DNA of 64,000 nt from Liolophura sinensis (Eukaryota > Mollusca > Polyplacophora > Chitonida > Chitonidae). This document shows, piece by piece, positions 13,601 to 23,506 of the stretch (position 1 is the stretch's first letter; the number at the start of each line of letters is the position of its first letter). The stretch covers positions 15,566,127 to 15,630,126 of the forward strand of contig NC_088297.1 in the NCBI RefSeq assembly GCF_032854445.1, in the 5' to 3' direction. A program made the position numbers and the translations under genes. A model generated the notes under the pieces. The model ran no database searches, was not told the DNA's origin, and saw only the letters and a list, made by a program, of their open reading frames with translations.

Positions 13601-15685
13601 CTTATCCAGAATTTATGTAGTCTAGCAATATTTTGACCTTGTTACATCGGAAATAACAGTTTGAAAGTGATTTTGAAATTTTGACTAAGATCCCTTTGTG
13701 ACCCTTGGGCCAGACATTTCAGTGAAAAATAAAATCAAATAAAATAAAATATGAAATTTCTATCAGGAAGCCAAATTTAAACTTTATATTAGGGCCTTTT
13801 TTGGAGGGAAGGTCAGGTTACAGCCAGGGAGCATTTGTTTGATGATGGCATAATACAACATTTCAAACTTGACCGAAAGAAAATTGTGTATGCAAGTACT
13901 AATTTAATGTATGAAGGAATAGCAGGAACATCAGTTGGATATTTACACACAAGTCAGGTCACATAGTTTATGTCAGAGAAAGATCTCTTTTTTTCGTCAA
14001 AGAAAGAAATAGCTTGTTGCACTTGGACATTACACACGTGTGGACAAGGTGTTTTGTTGTCAGTCGAGCTAATGAGGACGCATGTTGAAATCCTTCACTC
14101 ACTTGTTCCACTACAGCTTGCAGACAGGAGGTTTGTCAGGTGTCTGCTGAAGGGTGGTGGTTTTCTCTGGGTATTTAGAAACCGGCCTGTCAAGATATTC
14201 TGTATTTTCACTTGAACTTAAAAAAAAGGCATTTTTAGAGACATATAAGGATAATAAAATAACTAAGTTGCCTCTTTCCGGTGTCTGCTGAAGGGTGGTG
14301 ATTTTCTCTGGGTATTTAGAAACTGGCCTGTCAGGATATTCTGTATTTTCACTTGAACTTAAAAAAAAGGCATTTTTAGAGACATATAAGGATAATAAAA
14401 TAACTAAGTTGCCTCTTTCCGGTGTCTGCTGAAGGGTGGTGGTTTTCTCTGGGTATTTAGAAACTGGCCTGTCAGGATATTCTGTATTTTCACTTGAACT
14501 TAAAAAAAAGGCATTTTTAGAGACATATAAGGATAATAAAATAACTAAGTTGCCTCTTTCCGGTGTCTGCTGAAGGGTGGTGGTTTTCTCTGGGTATTTA
14601 GAAACTGGCCTGTCAGGATATTCTGTATTTTCACTTGAACTTAAAAAAAAGGCATTTTTAGAGACATACATGTATAAGGATAATAATAAGTTGCCTCTTT
14701 CCAGTAAGATATTAACCACTTAGTAGCGGGAGCACTTAGGCAGCATGAACTCTCTCAAGATGGCACAATATACGTACACAAATTTAACGACTCGTCATCA
14801 TCATGTCACAGAAATATTATGTGATAAAACCACATGTGTACATGTACCTACATTTTTCATTAAGATATCATTCTACATTTTAAACAGACTTAAAACAGCT
14901 TTCTAAGAACAACAGAACTCAAGAGTATGTCAAGGCAGAGTAGTCGTGAACAAAATACATGTACTGTGAGAGTTAGTTGAGAAATTCTTGAGGAGGGATT
15001 TTAACATCAGTGAAATAACCTAACAACTAACAGTTAATCATTTTTGTTGGCAGCCTGTTGGTGAACATGACAACCGTGATCGTGTGGATTACCAAGGCAG
15101 GGGTGGGTATCGGGGTGGCTTCAGTTTCCGTGGTCGTGGGAGAGCTGGGAGGATCTTCAGAGGAGGGTTCCGAGGGCGGGGGTTCCATGATCGAGGAGGA
15201 TTCAGAGGTCGAGGGTTCCGGCCAGACTACAACAAGCCACACACGTACAAACCGGGATTCAAGTCTGGTGGCTTTTGTAAGTTCCACAAATAATAATCAA
15301 ATAATAATAACTCTCAAATAATGTTGACTAAAAAAAAAAAAAAGCAATGACGTACAAAGCACAGTATAAATTCAAATATATGAGGCCACAAGTTTCAGCT
15401 GGTTTGATACTGAGGTCATCAGTGTCTAGGTAATATTGTGTATCTCCTTCTGCTTTCAAGAGAAGAAAAGAATTGGCCATTGAGATATAAAACTTTTTAA
15501 AAGGTTTTTTGATAAAAGTATTGCTCTTTAGACTGATTCCATGTACAGTTGTATTTGTGTTGTTCTTTGCAGCAAGCAGCTCCAACTCTCACGGCACCTG
15601 GAAACATGATATGTATGACAAACTGGAGAACTCTCGAGAGGACGACCAGAAACCATCCAGCACGACAGAGAACACTGACAAGTAG
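4422..15685 (+). CDS. BCLAF1/THRAP3-family SR- and RGG-rich nuclear protein, 5' end not found
   Basis: Ten exons join in one frame: 4422-4676, 5482-5589, 6000-6665, 8051-8113, 8426-8596, 10606-10799, 11901-11942, 12970-13145, 15054-15276, 15573-15685. They give about 669 residues plus a codon split with a missing upstream exon. Order of regions: RS-rich start (SRSRSSSRSQS); a conserved core (LLTDRFKDD, VEIEENITIGIHRK) that resembles the LHERF and EIHRRID blocks of THRAP3/BCLAF; NPNDLRH, matching PNDLRH in BCLAF3 and VDLRLDIE in THRAP3; a second RS stretch; an FRGRGF/RGG-rich segment; and an acidic end (TWKHDMYDKLENSREDD) like the THRAP3 terminus (PKWAHDKFSGEEGE). Vertebrate relatives work in nuclear speckles in mRNA processing, mRNA export and transcription. 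Family assignment rests on remembered human sequences. The one-to-one ortholog is unknown, and it may predate the BCLAF1/THRAP3/BCLAF3 split. The initiator exon must lie upstream and end in phase 2. Confidence 0.85.
5482..5589 (+). CDS. BCLAF/THRAP3-like, exon b
   Basis: The acceptor is TGTTTCAG and the donor is AAAAG|GTAAAA. It carries on the RS pattern (YSRSPSRSPSTKYGK) and keeps the 2-base exit phase used by exons a to e. Confidence 0.85.
6000..6665 (+). CDS. BCLAF/THRAP3-like, exon c (conserved core)
   Basis: The largest exon, 666 bp, lies between CATTTTCAG and AATAG|GTAAGG. After a short SRSRSRSPGRGP start it has LLTDRFKDD, VEIEENITIGIHRK and FDREEVKKFR. These are the best conserved, least low-complexity part of the protein and the most useful for a family search. 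Confidence 0.9.
6693..6853 (-). mobile_element. SINE family A copy, inverted
   Basis: AACAGTGGCCAGCATTGTGG to CTGGACTTGAACTCACAGGG and AGGAGGCTCCTG. The 3' tail is missing. It begins 28 bp after an exon donor. Confidence 0.85.
7063..7205 (+). mobile_element. SINE family A copy, 3' truncated
   Basis: tRNA-like head ACCTCCATGGCCGATGTGGT, TAGTGCCAGCG, then GGAGCCTCTCGCCAATGTGG. Confidence 0.85.
7443..7574 (+). mobile_element. SINE family A copy, 5' truncated
   Basis: CAACCTGCGGATGGTCGTGG to GTACGGTGTAAAACACCAAT and AATAAATAAATG. Confidence 0.9.
7757..7940 (-). mobile_element. SINE family A copy, inverted
   Basis: Begins TATTTATTTATTTATTTAAT, then TGGTGTTTTACGCCGCACTC, and reaches AAGCCAGCGTGAGCTGG. 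Confidence 0.9.
8051..8113 (+). CDS. BCLAF/THRAP3-like, exon d
   Basis: A 63-bp exon between TTGGCCAG and GTCAG|GTAAGG. It encodes RSGDDYDRREFDKPRV and is in phase with both neighbours. Confidence 0.8.
8206..8368 (+). mobile_element. SINE family B copy, 5' truncated
   Basis: From CATCTCAGTGAAGCAGCACT to the CACTCACTCACT tail, in the intron just before exon e of the BCLAF/THRAP3-like gene. It ends about 57 bp before the acceptor. Confidence 0.88.
8426..8596 (+). CDS. BCLAF/THRAP3-like, exon e, source of the adjacent minisatellite
   Basis: Bounded by TTCCTGCAG and CAGATAG|GTAGGT. It encodes NPNDLRHNLLKKHDRQ, the family-diagnostic segment. Its last 32 bases and its donor are repeated 30 more times in the following intron. 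Reading past the donor gives an in-frame UAG at once (GAT AGG TAG). Confidence 0.9.
8565..10266. repeat. Exon-derived 56-bp minisatellite, 31 copies with splice donors
   Basis: The first copy is the end of the coding exon (AAACATGATCGGCAGGTAGA onward to 8596) plus its donor. Thirty further copies follow with a period of 54-57 bp. Almost every copy keeps AGATAG|GTAGGTGTGAG, and many also keep an acceptor-like GAGAGCAG before AAACATGATC. Variants differ by GATCGG or GATCAG and by small deletions. Confidence 0.97.
10606..10799 (+). CDS. BCLAF/THRAP3-like, exon f (second RS block)
   Basis: The acceptor is CCCCTCTCAG and the donor is TAGAG|GTAGGT. It encodes KYPVKSRRGLKEDRS and a run of SRSRSRSRSRGHS. 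The phase switches from 2 to 1 here, and exons g and h follow the new phase. Confidence 0.85.
10875..11152 (+). mobile_element. SINE family A copy, near full length
   Basis: Head GGTCCTCCATGGCCAAGGGG to tail TTCGGCATAAAACACCGAAT and AATAGATAAATAAG. Confidence 0.9.
11901..11942 (+). CDS. BCLAF/THRAP3-like, exon g (microexon)
   Basis: A 42-bp exon between GTCTAACAG and CTCAG|GTAGGC. It encodes RSADRSRINLSHS. It is symmetric (phase 1 to 1), so skipping it would keep the frame, making it a plausible cassette exon. Confidence 0.7.
12238..12532 (+). mobile_element. SINE family B copy
   Basis: From ACTGGGTCGAGTCACACCTA to the CACTCACTCAC tail. An inverted copy follows within 25 bp. Confidence 0.9.
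12556..12735 (-). mobile_element. SINE family B copy, inverted, 3' truncated
   Basis: Reverse complement of the family body (TCATATGACGACGAAGGAAT to CGGGTCAACCAGTCGTTGCA). With 12238-12532 it makes a long imperfect hairpin. Confidence 0.9.
12970..13145 (+). CDS. BCLAF/THRAP3-like, exon h (start of RGG region)
   Basis: The acceptor is TTAATTCAG and the donor is TTCAGG|GTAAGT. It encodes WKERVDLANKGHS and then PRGRGQGFRGRGFVRG. RG-rich segments of this kind are typical RNA-binding and arginine-methylation regions. Confidence 0.85.
13212..13490 (-). mobile_element. SINE family A copy, inverted, near full length
   Basis: From ATTTATTTATTTATTTGTTT to the inverted head (TGGGTCATTGCGCTGTGCTG, GCGTGC). 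Confidence 0.9.
14139..14703. repeat. 141-bp tandem repeat, 4 copies
   Basis: Copies start at 14139, 14280, 14421 and 14562 (GGTGTCTGCTGAAGGGTGGT) and are nearly identical, so the expansion is recent. The unit is a multiple of three and free of stops in one minus-strand frame, giving a 202-codon open frame that is probably not a gene. It lies in the intron before the RGG exon. Confidence 0.95.
15054..15276 (+). CDS. BCLAF/THRAP3-like, exon i (RGG/FRGRGF region)
   Basis: Bounded by TTGTTGGCAG and GGCTTTT|GTAAGT. It encodes several GGF and GRGF units (FRGRGRAGRIFRGGFRGRGF), then RPDYNKPHTYKPGFKSGGF. The composition matches the C-terminal RG-rich region of THRAP3/BCLAF1. Confidence 0.88.
15573..15685 (+). 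CDS. BCLAF/THRAP3-like, terminal coding exon
   Basis: The acceptor is TTCTTTGCAG. It encodes SSNSHGTWKHDMYDKL, then an acidic and polar tail ending TTENTDK and TAG at 15683-15685. It lines up with the last residues of THRAP3 (PKWAHDKFSGEEGE through to a TENREE-type tail). Confidence 0.9.
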
Positions 15686-15840
15686 TGAGTCACTAAACGA
15701 TGAGGGGATGGATCTAGGACAAGTGGAAGCTGGCTGAGATAACCAGGCCGAAGGAGATATCGTAGGCAAGGTGTGATGTGGAGGCGTCTGTGTAGGACTA
15801 TGTTCAAGAAGTATATCAAGTTGGGATGATACAAGAATAG

Positions 15841-16440
15841 GTGCTCTCATGATTAAGTGGACATCAGGCGTTCTCATGATGAAGTAGAGATTGAGCGTTA
15901 CGATAAAGTTACGTTGAACAAGATATGAGCCGCTGTCATAAAGAACAAGACGTGAGGCATTCTCATGATTAAGTGGACATCAGGCATTCTCATGATGAAG
16001 CAGACATTGAGTGTTACGATAAAGCATACATCAAACAAGATGTGAGGCACTGTCATAAAAAACAAGGCAAGAGGCCTTTTCATGACTAAGTGGACATAAG
16101 GCATTCTCATGAATAAGTGGACATCAGGTGTTCTCATGATGAAGCAGACATTGAGTGTTATGGTAAAGCATACGTCAAACAAGATATGAGGCACTGTCAT
16201 AAAGAACAAGACGTGAGGCATTCTCATGATTAAGTGGACATCAGGCATTCTCATGATGAAGTAGAGATTAAAGCACTATTGTGCTGAAGCAGACCTGAAA
16301 TGTTCTCAGGATGAAACATTCCATGAAAAAGTGATGGGATATTTCCTTGAGAAACCGTCATGGGCATGTTACACTGTGAAGCCGTCATGAGCATGATACA
16401 CTGTGAAGCCGTCATGAGCATGACACACTATGAAGCAGAA
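15841..16440. repeat. Degenerate 27-bp tandem repeats in the 3' UTR
   Basis: Units such as TTCTCATGATTAAGTGGACA and GAAGCCGTCATGAGCATGAT recur with a 27-bp period, mixed with longer higher-order units. They begin about 155 bp after the stop codon of the BCLAF/THRAP3-like gene. Confidence 0.85.
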
Positions 16441-16513
16441 TATATCATTCTACATTGAGATGTTGATGTACTGTATTTCACCTGAACTTTTCCTTTTTGT
16501 TTTTGCCTAATTC

Positions 16514-16542
16514 TGAGTGAGTGCTTGGGGTTTAACGTCGTA
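16514..16542 (-). mobile_element. SINE family B tail fragment
   Basis: GAGTGAGTGCTTGGGGTTTA then ACGTCGTA, the inverted family B 3' end, in the 3' UTR region. Confidence 0.7.
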
Positions 16543-17007
16543 GCCTAATTCTGATTGATTCATCTGCCTTACAAGGGGTACGTAAGTTTTTTTGTGAAGT
16601 TAATTAATTTTTCATCAGAAATTTTTGTACCAATCTTCAGATGAAATACTATATAGATGTGCATGTAACGAGGGGCTGTGTTAGCTTCAGAACTGTAGAC
16701 CGATTACAATATTTGCAAAACGTTGTGCATGTATAAATTTATAAAAACTGCTACAAATGTGGAAAGAATGTTTTTGGTGAGTATGTGTTGAATATGTCAG
16801 ATGAACACATTTATACTGTGGGGTTTACTGATGTATGTCGAAAATTGTTGTGTAAACATTTAATTACCGTACTGTTTGATGTGTTAAGTGGTGAAAAAAC
16901 AAAACAAAAACAAACCCTGTAGTATTTAGAGATCATGATGATCTACTTGCCATGATGCGAGACATGATTGGAAGTATGTTCAAGTGTTGGTATGAGCGTA
17001 GGCCATT

Positions 17008-17190
17008 TGTATGGGCAAGTACAGCTGGTATGGGCAAGTACAATTTGTATGGGCAAGTACTGTTTGTATGGGCAAGTACAATTGGTAGGGGCAAGTACAA
17101 TTTGTACAATTTGCATGGGCAAGTACAATTTGTATGGGCAAGTACAATTTGTACAATTTGTATGGGCAAGTACAATTTGTATGGGCAAGT
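17008..17190. repeat. 19-bp minisatellite, about 10 units
   Basis: The unit is GTATGGGCAAGTACAATTT with occasional 9-bp partial units (GTACAATTT). Confidence 0.95.
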
Positions 17191-17867
17191 GTCAGATTAG
17201 TACTGGCAAGGAAATCTATGTTCTATACCTTATCATTGTGTACCAAGTGAACATCACATTGTTCGTCCTGTTGAGACAGTATTAACCATTGTACATGTAT
17301 CATACACTGTTAAGAGATCGTGAAACCATTTATATGCAACGTTAGCAGCTGTAATCTGTCCCATTACTAGGATTTAACAAACTTTTGATATTTCTGAAAA
17401 TTGTACGATTTACAGTACACTAAATGACCCTGAATTTCGTCCATGACTAACGCACCCATTTATCCTGATTCAGGGAGTTCTATTGCATTCAGAAAGGTGT
17501 TTAGGTGTTTGTGTGGAAGATGGGATGATATTCTGCAGGAAAATTTCACCAAGTTTCAGCACAGAAAATGATATATTTTGACATTTATTTGCCCCTGAAA
17601 AATGCACTTTTGTGGGCAAAATTCATGGTCGTTTAAGGTATGTATTAGGTCTTGTCATTTTTATTCCGCTTAACTTTTTTCCATGATAAAAGTTTTAATT
17701 TAATGCAAGAAAAGAGAACTGGTAGCTGACCTCAGCACTTAAAGGGCTGCCGTACATAATCATATTATAACCATAATAACATCTATAGCCATATTACGGG
17801 TGATCTTACATAGATTCCATTGGAGATCTCCTGCCTCCCAATAGAATGACTCAATAAGCGCACTCTG

Positions 17868-18090
17868 TAGGGAAAAATCTGTGCGTCACACAAAGGGAAA
17901 AATCTGTGCGTCACACATAGGGAAACATCTGTGCGTCACACATAGGGAAACATCTGTGTGTCACAGATAGGGAAAAATCTATGTGTAACACATAGGGAAA
18001 TATCTATGTGTCACACCTCGGGGGAAAAACCTGTGTGTCACACATAGGGAAAAATCTGTGTAGCACACAAAGGGAAAAATCTGTGCGTCA
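17868..18090. repeat. 25-bp minisatellite, 9 copies
   Basis: The unit begins TAGGGAAAAATCTGTGCGTC and ends ACACA. Copies differ at several sites. Confidence 0.95.
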
Positions 18091-19473
18091 CAGTGAAAAA
18101 TTTACTTGAAAAAATGGTGATGGTTTATTCCACGATTCCTCCCAGCGAAATCTAACCACTTTTTGAATAAGTGAAATACATGTAGTTAGGAGTGGCACCC
18201 TTCAAACAATCAATCGGTTAGATTTGCGTAATGACAGATGATTTCAAGTCTGTGGTTTCCTTCTTCAAACTTTGGACGAAACTGATCTGATTATCCTTTA
18301 CCATAGAGTTCAAGCCCATTCATTGCCATTCATGATGACTTCCTGAAACAAAAGAACACCTGTGTCAGTTTGATTTACACCTGTCTTGTATAAATACATG
18401 TATACCATGGTTATCTGTTTTTTGTTTTTAAAAGTCAGAATCAAGATCATCATGGTATTATATTGTCCTCCATAGTATTCAAATGTAGCCACCACATCTA
18501 CACATGGACTTGATACCCCATTTGTGTCCATACTGTAACCCTGTGATACCTTAACTTGTACCAAAGGTAAAGCTATTACTAACAGAAGCTGAATTCGCCA
18601 TTTCCCAATCTGCCTGACAGATGAAGGTGGCTATTACCTTGATTCAGGTGTGTAGCCCTTAATGGAACTAATTTGATGACTGTTTTACCTACAGTTTATC
18701 ATTTTCCATGCAGAAAAACCTTAGTATTTACATCAGAAGTATCATTTTAAGGCCTTTACATACCCCTGAACCTGCATTTTTTCATACCAGTCCAAACCGT
18801 AGGTGAAAGGCGGCATTCTTGCAATTCATATTACTAATGAGAGATTTCTGACCTCCATGATCCAGGGGACACAGTTGCTTATTTTTGCCTATGTCACCTA
18901 TATGTATGCTTTGACAGCATTTAGTGTCATACTGACATGTCTCTGGATGGAAGTTCAAATCCACCTGCTGTCAATTTGTATTTTTGCCATGCCTAATGAG
19001 TTTGTGTGCTCTGTAACACAGTGTGATGTCACGAGACATAGTTTTAGCTAACAGAAGCAGTTTATAGCTGCTGCTGTTCATTTTCTGTTGTCATCGCAAC
19101 GAAAGTGATCCTATAAATGCGATTTTATAAAGATCGCATTGTATCAGCTCAGATTTGTTTTCATTGAAATTTGTTAGTAATAGTACGTATGATGAAGGTG
19201 CACCTGTAAATAATTAAGAACACAAACTACATGTACTGTGTACTTCCATCTGTAACAGCCTAAGGATCACGATTAGATATAAACCACTGAAAGGTGCATC
19301 TGATAAATGCCTGGATTTCTCTTGACAGTGTTTTTAAAAGATGTTTGGAACAGGAGCAATGGGTTGAAATGTTTGAATAGTAAGTTGCTAGATGAACCAT
19401 ATTTATGTTAGCAATGATGGTGCAGGACAAACTTTTTAAAATCAAGCATGACATTTCACAAATGGACGAACTG

Positions 19474-19702
19474 TTGTAATTCTTCAACCTTTTCACACAT
19501 TTGCAAAGTGTTTATTGTGAAGTCATTATTCTTGGTAAACTGTTAACATTATACTTTTTGCGAAATCCTGAAATTGGCCATATTTCAATGGCTATAATAT
19601 TTGTGTATATTGTGTATAAATATTTGTGTACAAAATCAAATTAGAAAAGTACATAAATTGCACAGAAAGTTGTGCTTTACTATGCCAAAAGGGTTGAGGA
19701 AT
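19474..19702 (+). mobile_element. MITE-like family 1 copy
   Basis: The left end TTGTAATTCTTCAACCTTTT and right end CCAAAAGGGTTGAGGA are imperfect terminal inverted repeats. It shares TTTGCAAAGTGTTTATT and TTATACTTTTTGCGAAA with three other copies in the window. Confidence 0.75.
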
Positions 19703-19732
19703 CTGGGTATACTTTTTGTAAGGTATTAAGTG

Positions 19733-19738
19733 AATAAA
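19733..19738 (+). terminator. Candidate poly(A) signal (plus strand)
   Basis: AATAAA within AAGTGAATAAAGC. It is the first clearly canonical hexamer noticed after the BCLAF/THRAP3-like stop, but 4 kb away, so its use is uncertain. Confidence 0.3.
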
Positions 19739-20353
19739 GCTTTTAAATGCTTTGTATTATTGAAAATTGACCATGAAGCTTTTATTTTTCAAATGAAATC
19801 TAATGAGAGAGAAAAAAAAAAGTGTGAAAAAATAGGTGAAAGGTAGTCAGATGTAGTTTTCTCTGAGGGAAGTCCAGCGCTCTGCTGCTACGCGGATCGG
19901 TTTTGAGTTGTCTTTCCTTCCATTCCTTGATTGTGTTTCAACGTACATGTAATTGGAATAGATTTGTCTCTTTCCGGATGCCCAAGAGGCTGTGGCACTA
20001 CTGTTCAGCATCTAAGATTTGTCAGATTGTAAGGTCAAGGAGGACATCATTCTGCTCCTTTTTGGTACGGAATGGGACTGGCGTAGCTGTGTTCGTCTGG
20101 TTTGCCATCAGTTGGCTGTGTTTGTCCAAGTCTTTACTTAATTATCACCAATCATTGTTTTCAAATGCAGATTATCTGTTGTCAAACTTTACTGCATGCT
20201 GTTGTTTGTGTAAGTGTTTTAATTTCATCATCTTTTTTTTTTTTGGAAATAAAATTAACAAATTATTTATCGAAGGTTTTTCTTTATTGAAGCATAACTA
20301 CATATTCATGCATTACTTATACAATATGTAAATAATTACGTAACTTTGATAAA

Positions 20354-20355
<2 letters not shown>

Positions 20356-20397
<42 letters not shown>
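20356..20397. repeat. (TA)n microsatellite
   Basis: About 21 uninterrupted TA units. Confidence 0.97.
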
Positions 20398-20399
<2 letters not shown>

Positions 20400-20400
<1 letters not shown>

Positions 20401-21680
20401 TACCTGTAGCACTTGCTAGTAATTGTTGAATTACACTCACTGATTAAAACCATATCCTGTCTAATACTGGATGGCATCTCCGCACACTCCGTCCAAATAC
20501 AATTCAGCCGCTGTTACACTTTGAAGAATCGGTGACTTGCGGACTTGGAATAAAAAAGCAGAAAAAACAAAGACCTAAATTAAGCCGACTTTGTTTTAGG
20601 GCCTAAATTAGAACGGCTTGATTTAGTCCACGAATTTCGTCTCTGTAAATTCCTATGGCAATTGCAAGCTCAGATGCATATTACTTCCCATTGTGACAGG
20701 AGCAAGCCTTAAGTTGGTGAATGGAACACAGCCAGCTGCTTTTACTTTTCGGTCCGTCAAATCGTGCCTATTACAACCACAGCTTTGGTTTGATACGTCG
20801 TACAAGTGGGAACATTTTGAAAACAGTAGTACACACCTAGCTATCAACTCTTCCAAACTTTTGTGGGAGTCGGGTGTGAAATTCAGGTTGTGCAAACTTT
20901 GCAGTATATCAGATTGGCATGTATAGTTCTATCATTTTGAAGAGAAGCAGGATTTTTAAATTAATTTGCATGGCATGAACTTTATCCTGGAGTTGGTCAA
21001 GGTCTTCAGTAGTGCTGAACTGTACTACTTCAGGATGTGGTTTTAATAAGGTTGTTACAAATACCACCAGTACATGGAAAATGAACGTCATTTTTTTTTT
21101 TATAGCAGCCAGTTTAAATTTGGCTGAGCAAGATAAGTCATAAATTAAATTTATCACATTCAATTTTTTTTAAAGTAATTCTTATGTACAATATAATCCA
21201 TACTAAAATAGAGGAAAATGATCTATGTCAGCCATTAGAACAATTTCATCAAGTCTCACTTGCATGGTCCAGCATATCACACTCCATTGTATAAAAGAAC
21301 AACAAAAACAAACCAAGCATTTGGCAGCTTCTACATCAAGTGCATGTACAAACAACTACTAGTACCCTTCTACAAGACAGGTCACACCAATCTGAATTCA
21401 AATTTGTGGTTTTATGAGCAGAATAAATATTTTTTACAGTCATAAGGCATAAAAGCAAAATTGTCTTAATTTGTGTGAAATGTGGACTGTTCAGCACAAA
21501 AAAAAAAATAGCTGGGAGATATACATGACTGGTGCGTACTGAAAAAACAGGAAAGTCATAAAATATACATATATATATATATCAAGACAAAGTAAAAAGG
21601 TGGCATTTCAGCTGTATATTTATTCCATTTTCAGATTTTATTGTGTTGCCTCGGACGGAAAACATTAAACAAAATTGGTG
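20400..21680. other. Intergenic DNA, no gene recognised
   Basis: Part of the spacer between the two convergent genes. Several 60-85 codon open frames exist but lack splice sites or recognisable motifs. Confidence 0.5.
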
Positions 21681-21684
21681 TTGC

Positions 21685-21850
21685 CTTATTTGATTTATTT
21701 ATTTGATTGGTGTTTTATGACGTAGTCAAGAATATTTCACTTATACGACGACGACCAGCATTATGGTGGGAGAAAACTGAGCAGAGCCTGGGAGAAACCC
21801 ACGACCATCCGCAGGTTGCTGCAGACCTTCCCACGTATGACCGGAGAGGG
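21685..21850 (-). mobile_element. SINE family A copy, inverted, truncated
   Basis: TTTATTTATTTGATTGGTGT to CCCACGTATGACCGGAGAGG. Confidence 0.9.
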
Positions 21851-22796
21851 TGCTGCCTTATGGTAAAACGATAATAGTTCATCAATGAGGAATGAAGAGA
21901 CTGCACCAAGCTCTACTACATGTAAATGCAGTGAAAACTTTGTCAGGTTTACTGAGCAAAAATGTGTCTTACAAGAGATACTTTACCTTCAATAGGTTCA
22001 GATCTAATCGGTGTGTATAATAATAGGTATACCCTTTATACAAGATTATTTAATAAAACTCATTTAAAGTAGCTTAATTTGTATCAACTGGTTCATGTTT
22101 AATAATAGTAAAGTCATGAAACTTAATTTAAATAATTAAAATGAAATAAAATATGGATTTTCCCCTTACAAAATTTAAGTGTTAATCATAATGTGGAAAG
22201 CAATAAGTTTCTGATAATATTGTTGATTTATATTTAGACACTACTAGAAGTCCATTATCTAGAAGTATGCAACTTCTGACACGTTTCTTCATTTGTAGAA
22301 GCTCACGCCACCTGGTGGAGAAATATGCCAACCTCTTGGGTGGAAATTGTGAACTGAATCATGGGAAATCTAATTGTAAACGGCTGCTACATGAACTGGC
22401 CACGCCTTCAAACTGAAACTCCGTATTTAAAGAGTACGATTTTGCTGAACATTGTTGCTATGCAGTTAAGAACCCACTTACTATTTCTATATTTCTATGC
22501 AACTATAAAACTACTACCAAAGACGTTGTTCTTTTGCAAAACTTTCTGTTGGCACAATTTTTTACAGTTAAATTTTAAGACAACCACGTTTGAAACCAAT
22601 CATGCATCAGCAGTTTCTCAAAAGCTTGAAAGAAGAAGCTCAATAGTGAGAAGGAAAAATACATGGCTACAGAGATACGTCACAATGTGTTAGAGATGGA
22701 AGAAAAATGTAAAGTGCTGTGGAGACTAGCTATAGGACAGCTGCATACTTTTAGGTGATGGACTTCTGATACTACATACACGTGTACAATTCCGTA

Positions 22797-22966
22797 AGTG
22801 GGAAGGTCTGCCAGCAACCTGTGGATGGCCGTGGCTTTCCTCTGGGCTCTGCCTGGTTACCTCCCAAAATAATGCTGACCGCCGTCGTATAAGTGAAATA
22901 TTCTTGAATACGGCGTGAAATATTCTTGAGTATGGCATGGAAAACTAACGAAATAAATAAATAACA
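22797..22966 (+). mobile_element. SINE family A copy with an internal tail duplication
   Basis: GTGGGAAGGTCTGCCAGCAA to AATAAATAAATA. The GAAATATTCTTGA(A/G)TA segment occurs twice. Confidence 0.88.
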
Positions 22967-23506
22967 TGTACCATTATTTAAGCCACTACATTATTGTTAT
23001 GCCTGTGTTATGACACGCATTAAACATCCATACACATGTGATAAGTTGTAACCACGCAGGCCCCTGGGCCATACCCTATTTTCTTTATGCAGACAAACTT
23101 GTCATTTATATATCATAGACCTTCACAGAATATTCCATGGTTATATCTTAATACAATATTATAAGTAATTTTCTCAAGAAACAGAAAGCCCCTTAATGTA
23201 TATACCTGTATATTCACCTGTCTCTCTGTAGAACGAGTACAACATGTAAAGATATGGTATTCGCACATCATCTAGTGACGTCCTCCAAATACCACTGGAC
23301 AGCTCTGACGTAAGAAATGCACTCACAAAAACAAGCAATTCTGGTAAACATTATTATAATGCATTGTGTTATCAACCCATATATAATTGAATTACGCCTA
23401 TATATATGTACTGATTCAATCATTTATCAGGCATGTAGGGTACTGTATGCATCCAGTCATGCTCTGGTGGCTGCCTCAAACAGTGTTTGGTCAAGACCCT
23501 AAAAAT

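Larger units (their letters stand above)
15686..19738 (+). other. 3' UTR and downstream region of the BCLAF/THRAP3-like gene
   Basis: No coding exon is seen after the TAG. The region holds 27-bp, 19-bp and 25-bp tandem arrays. A canonical AATAAA lies at 19733-19738. It may mark a very long 3' UTR, but an earlier non-canonical poly(A) site cannot be excluded. Confidence 0.35.

Noticed and set aside
14111-14719. 202-codon minus-strand open frame
   Set aside because: It is produced by a stop-free 141-bp tandem repeat. The peptide repeats every 47 residues, and there is no promoter, splice or domain evidence.
17868-18090. Regularly spaced repeats resembling a CRISPR array
   Set aside because: The units are contiguous 25-bp tandem copies without unique spacers, in a eukaryotic genome.
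19903-20331. 142-codon plus-strand open frame
   Set aside because: It is Phe/Cys/Leu-rich from T-rich DNA, crosses a poly(T) run, and shows no domain or splice support.
22361-22693. 110-codon plus-strand open frame
   Set aside because: No recognisable motif, no conserved composition, and it lies in the repeat-rich spacer.
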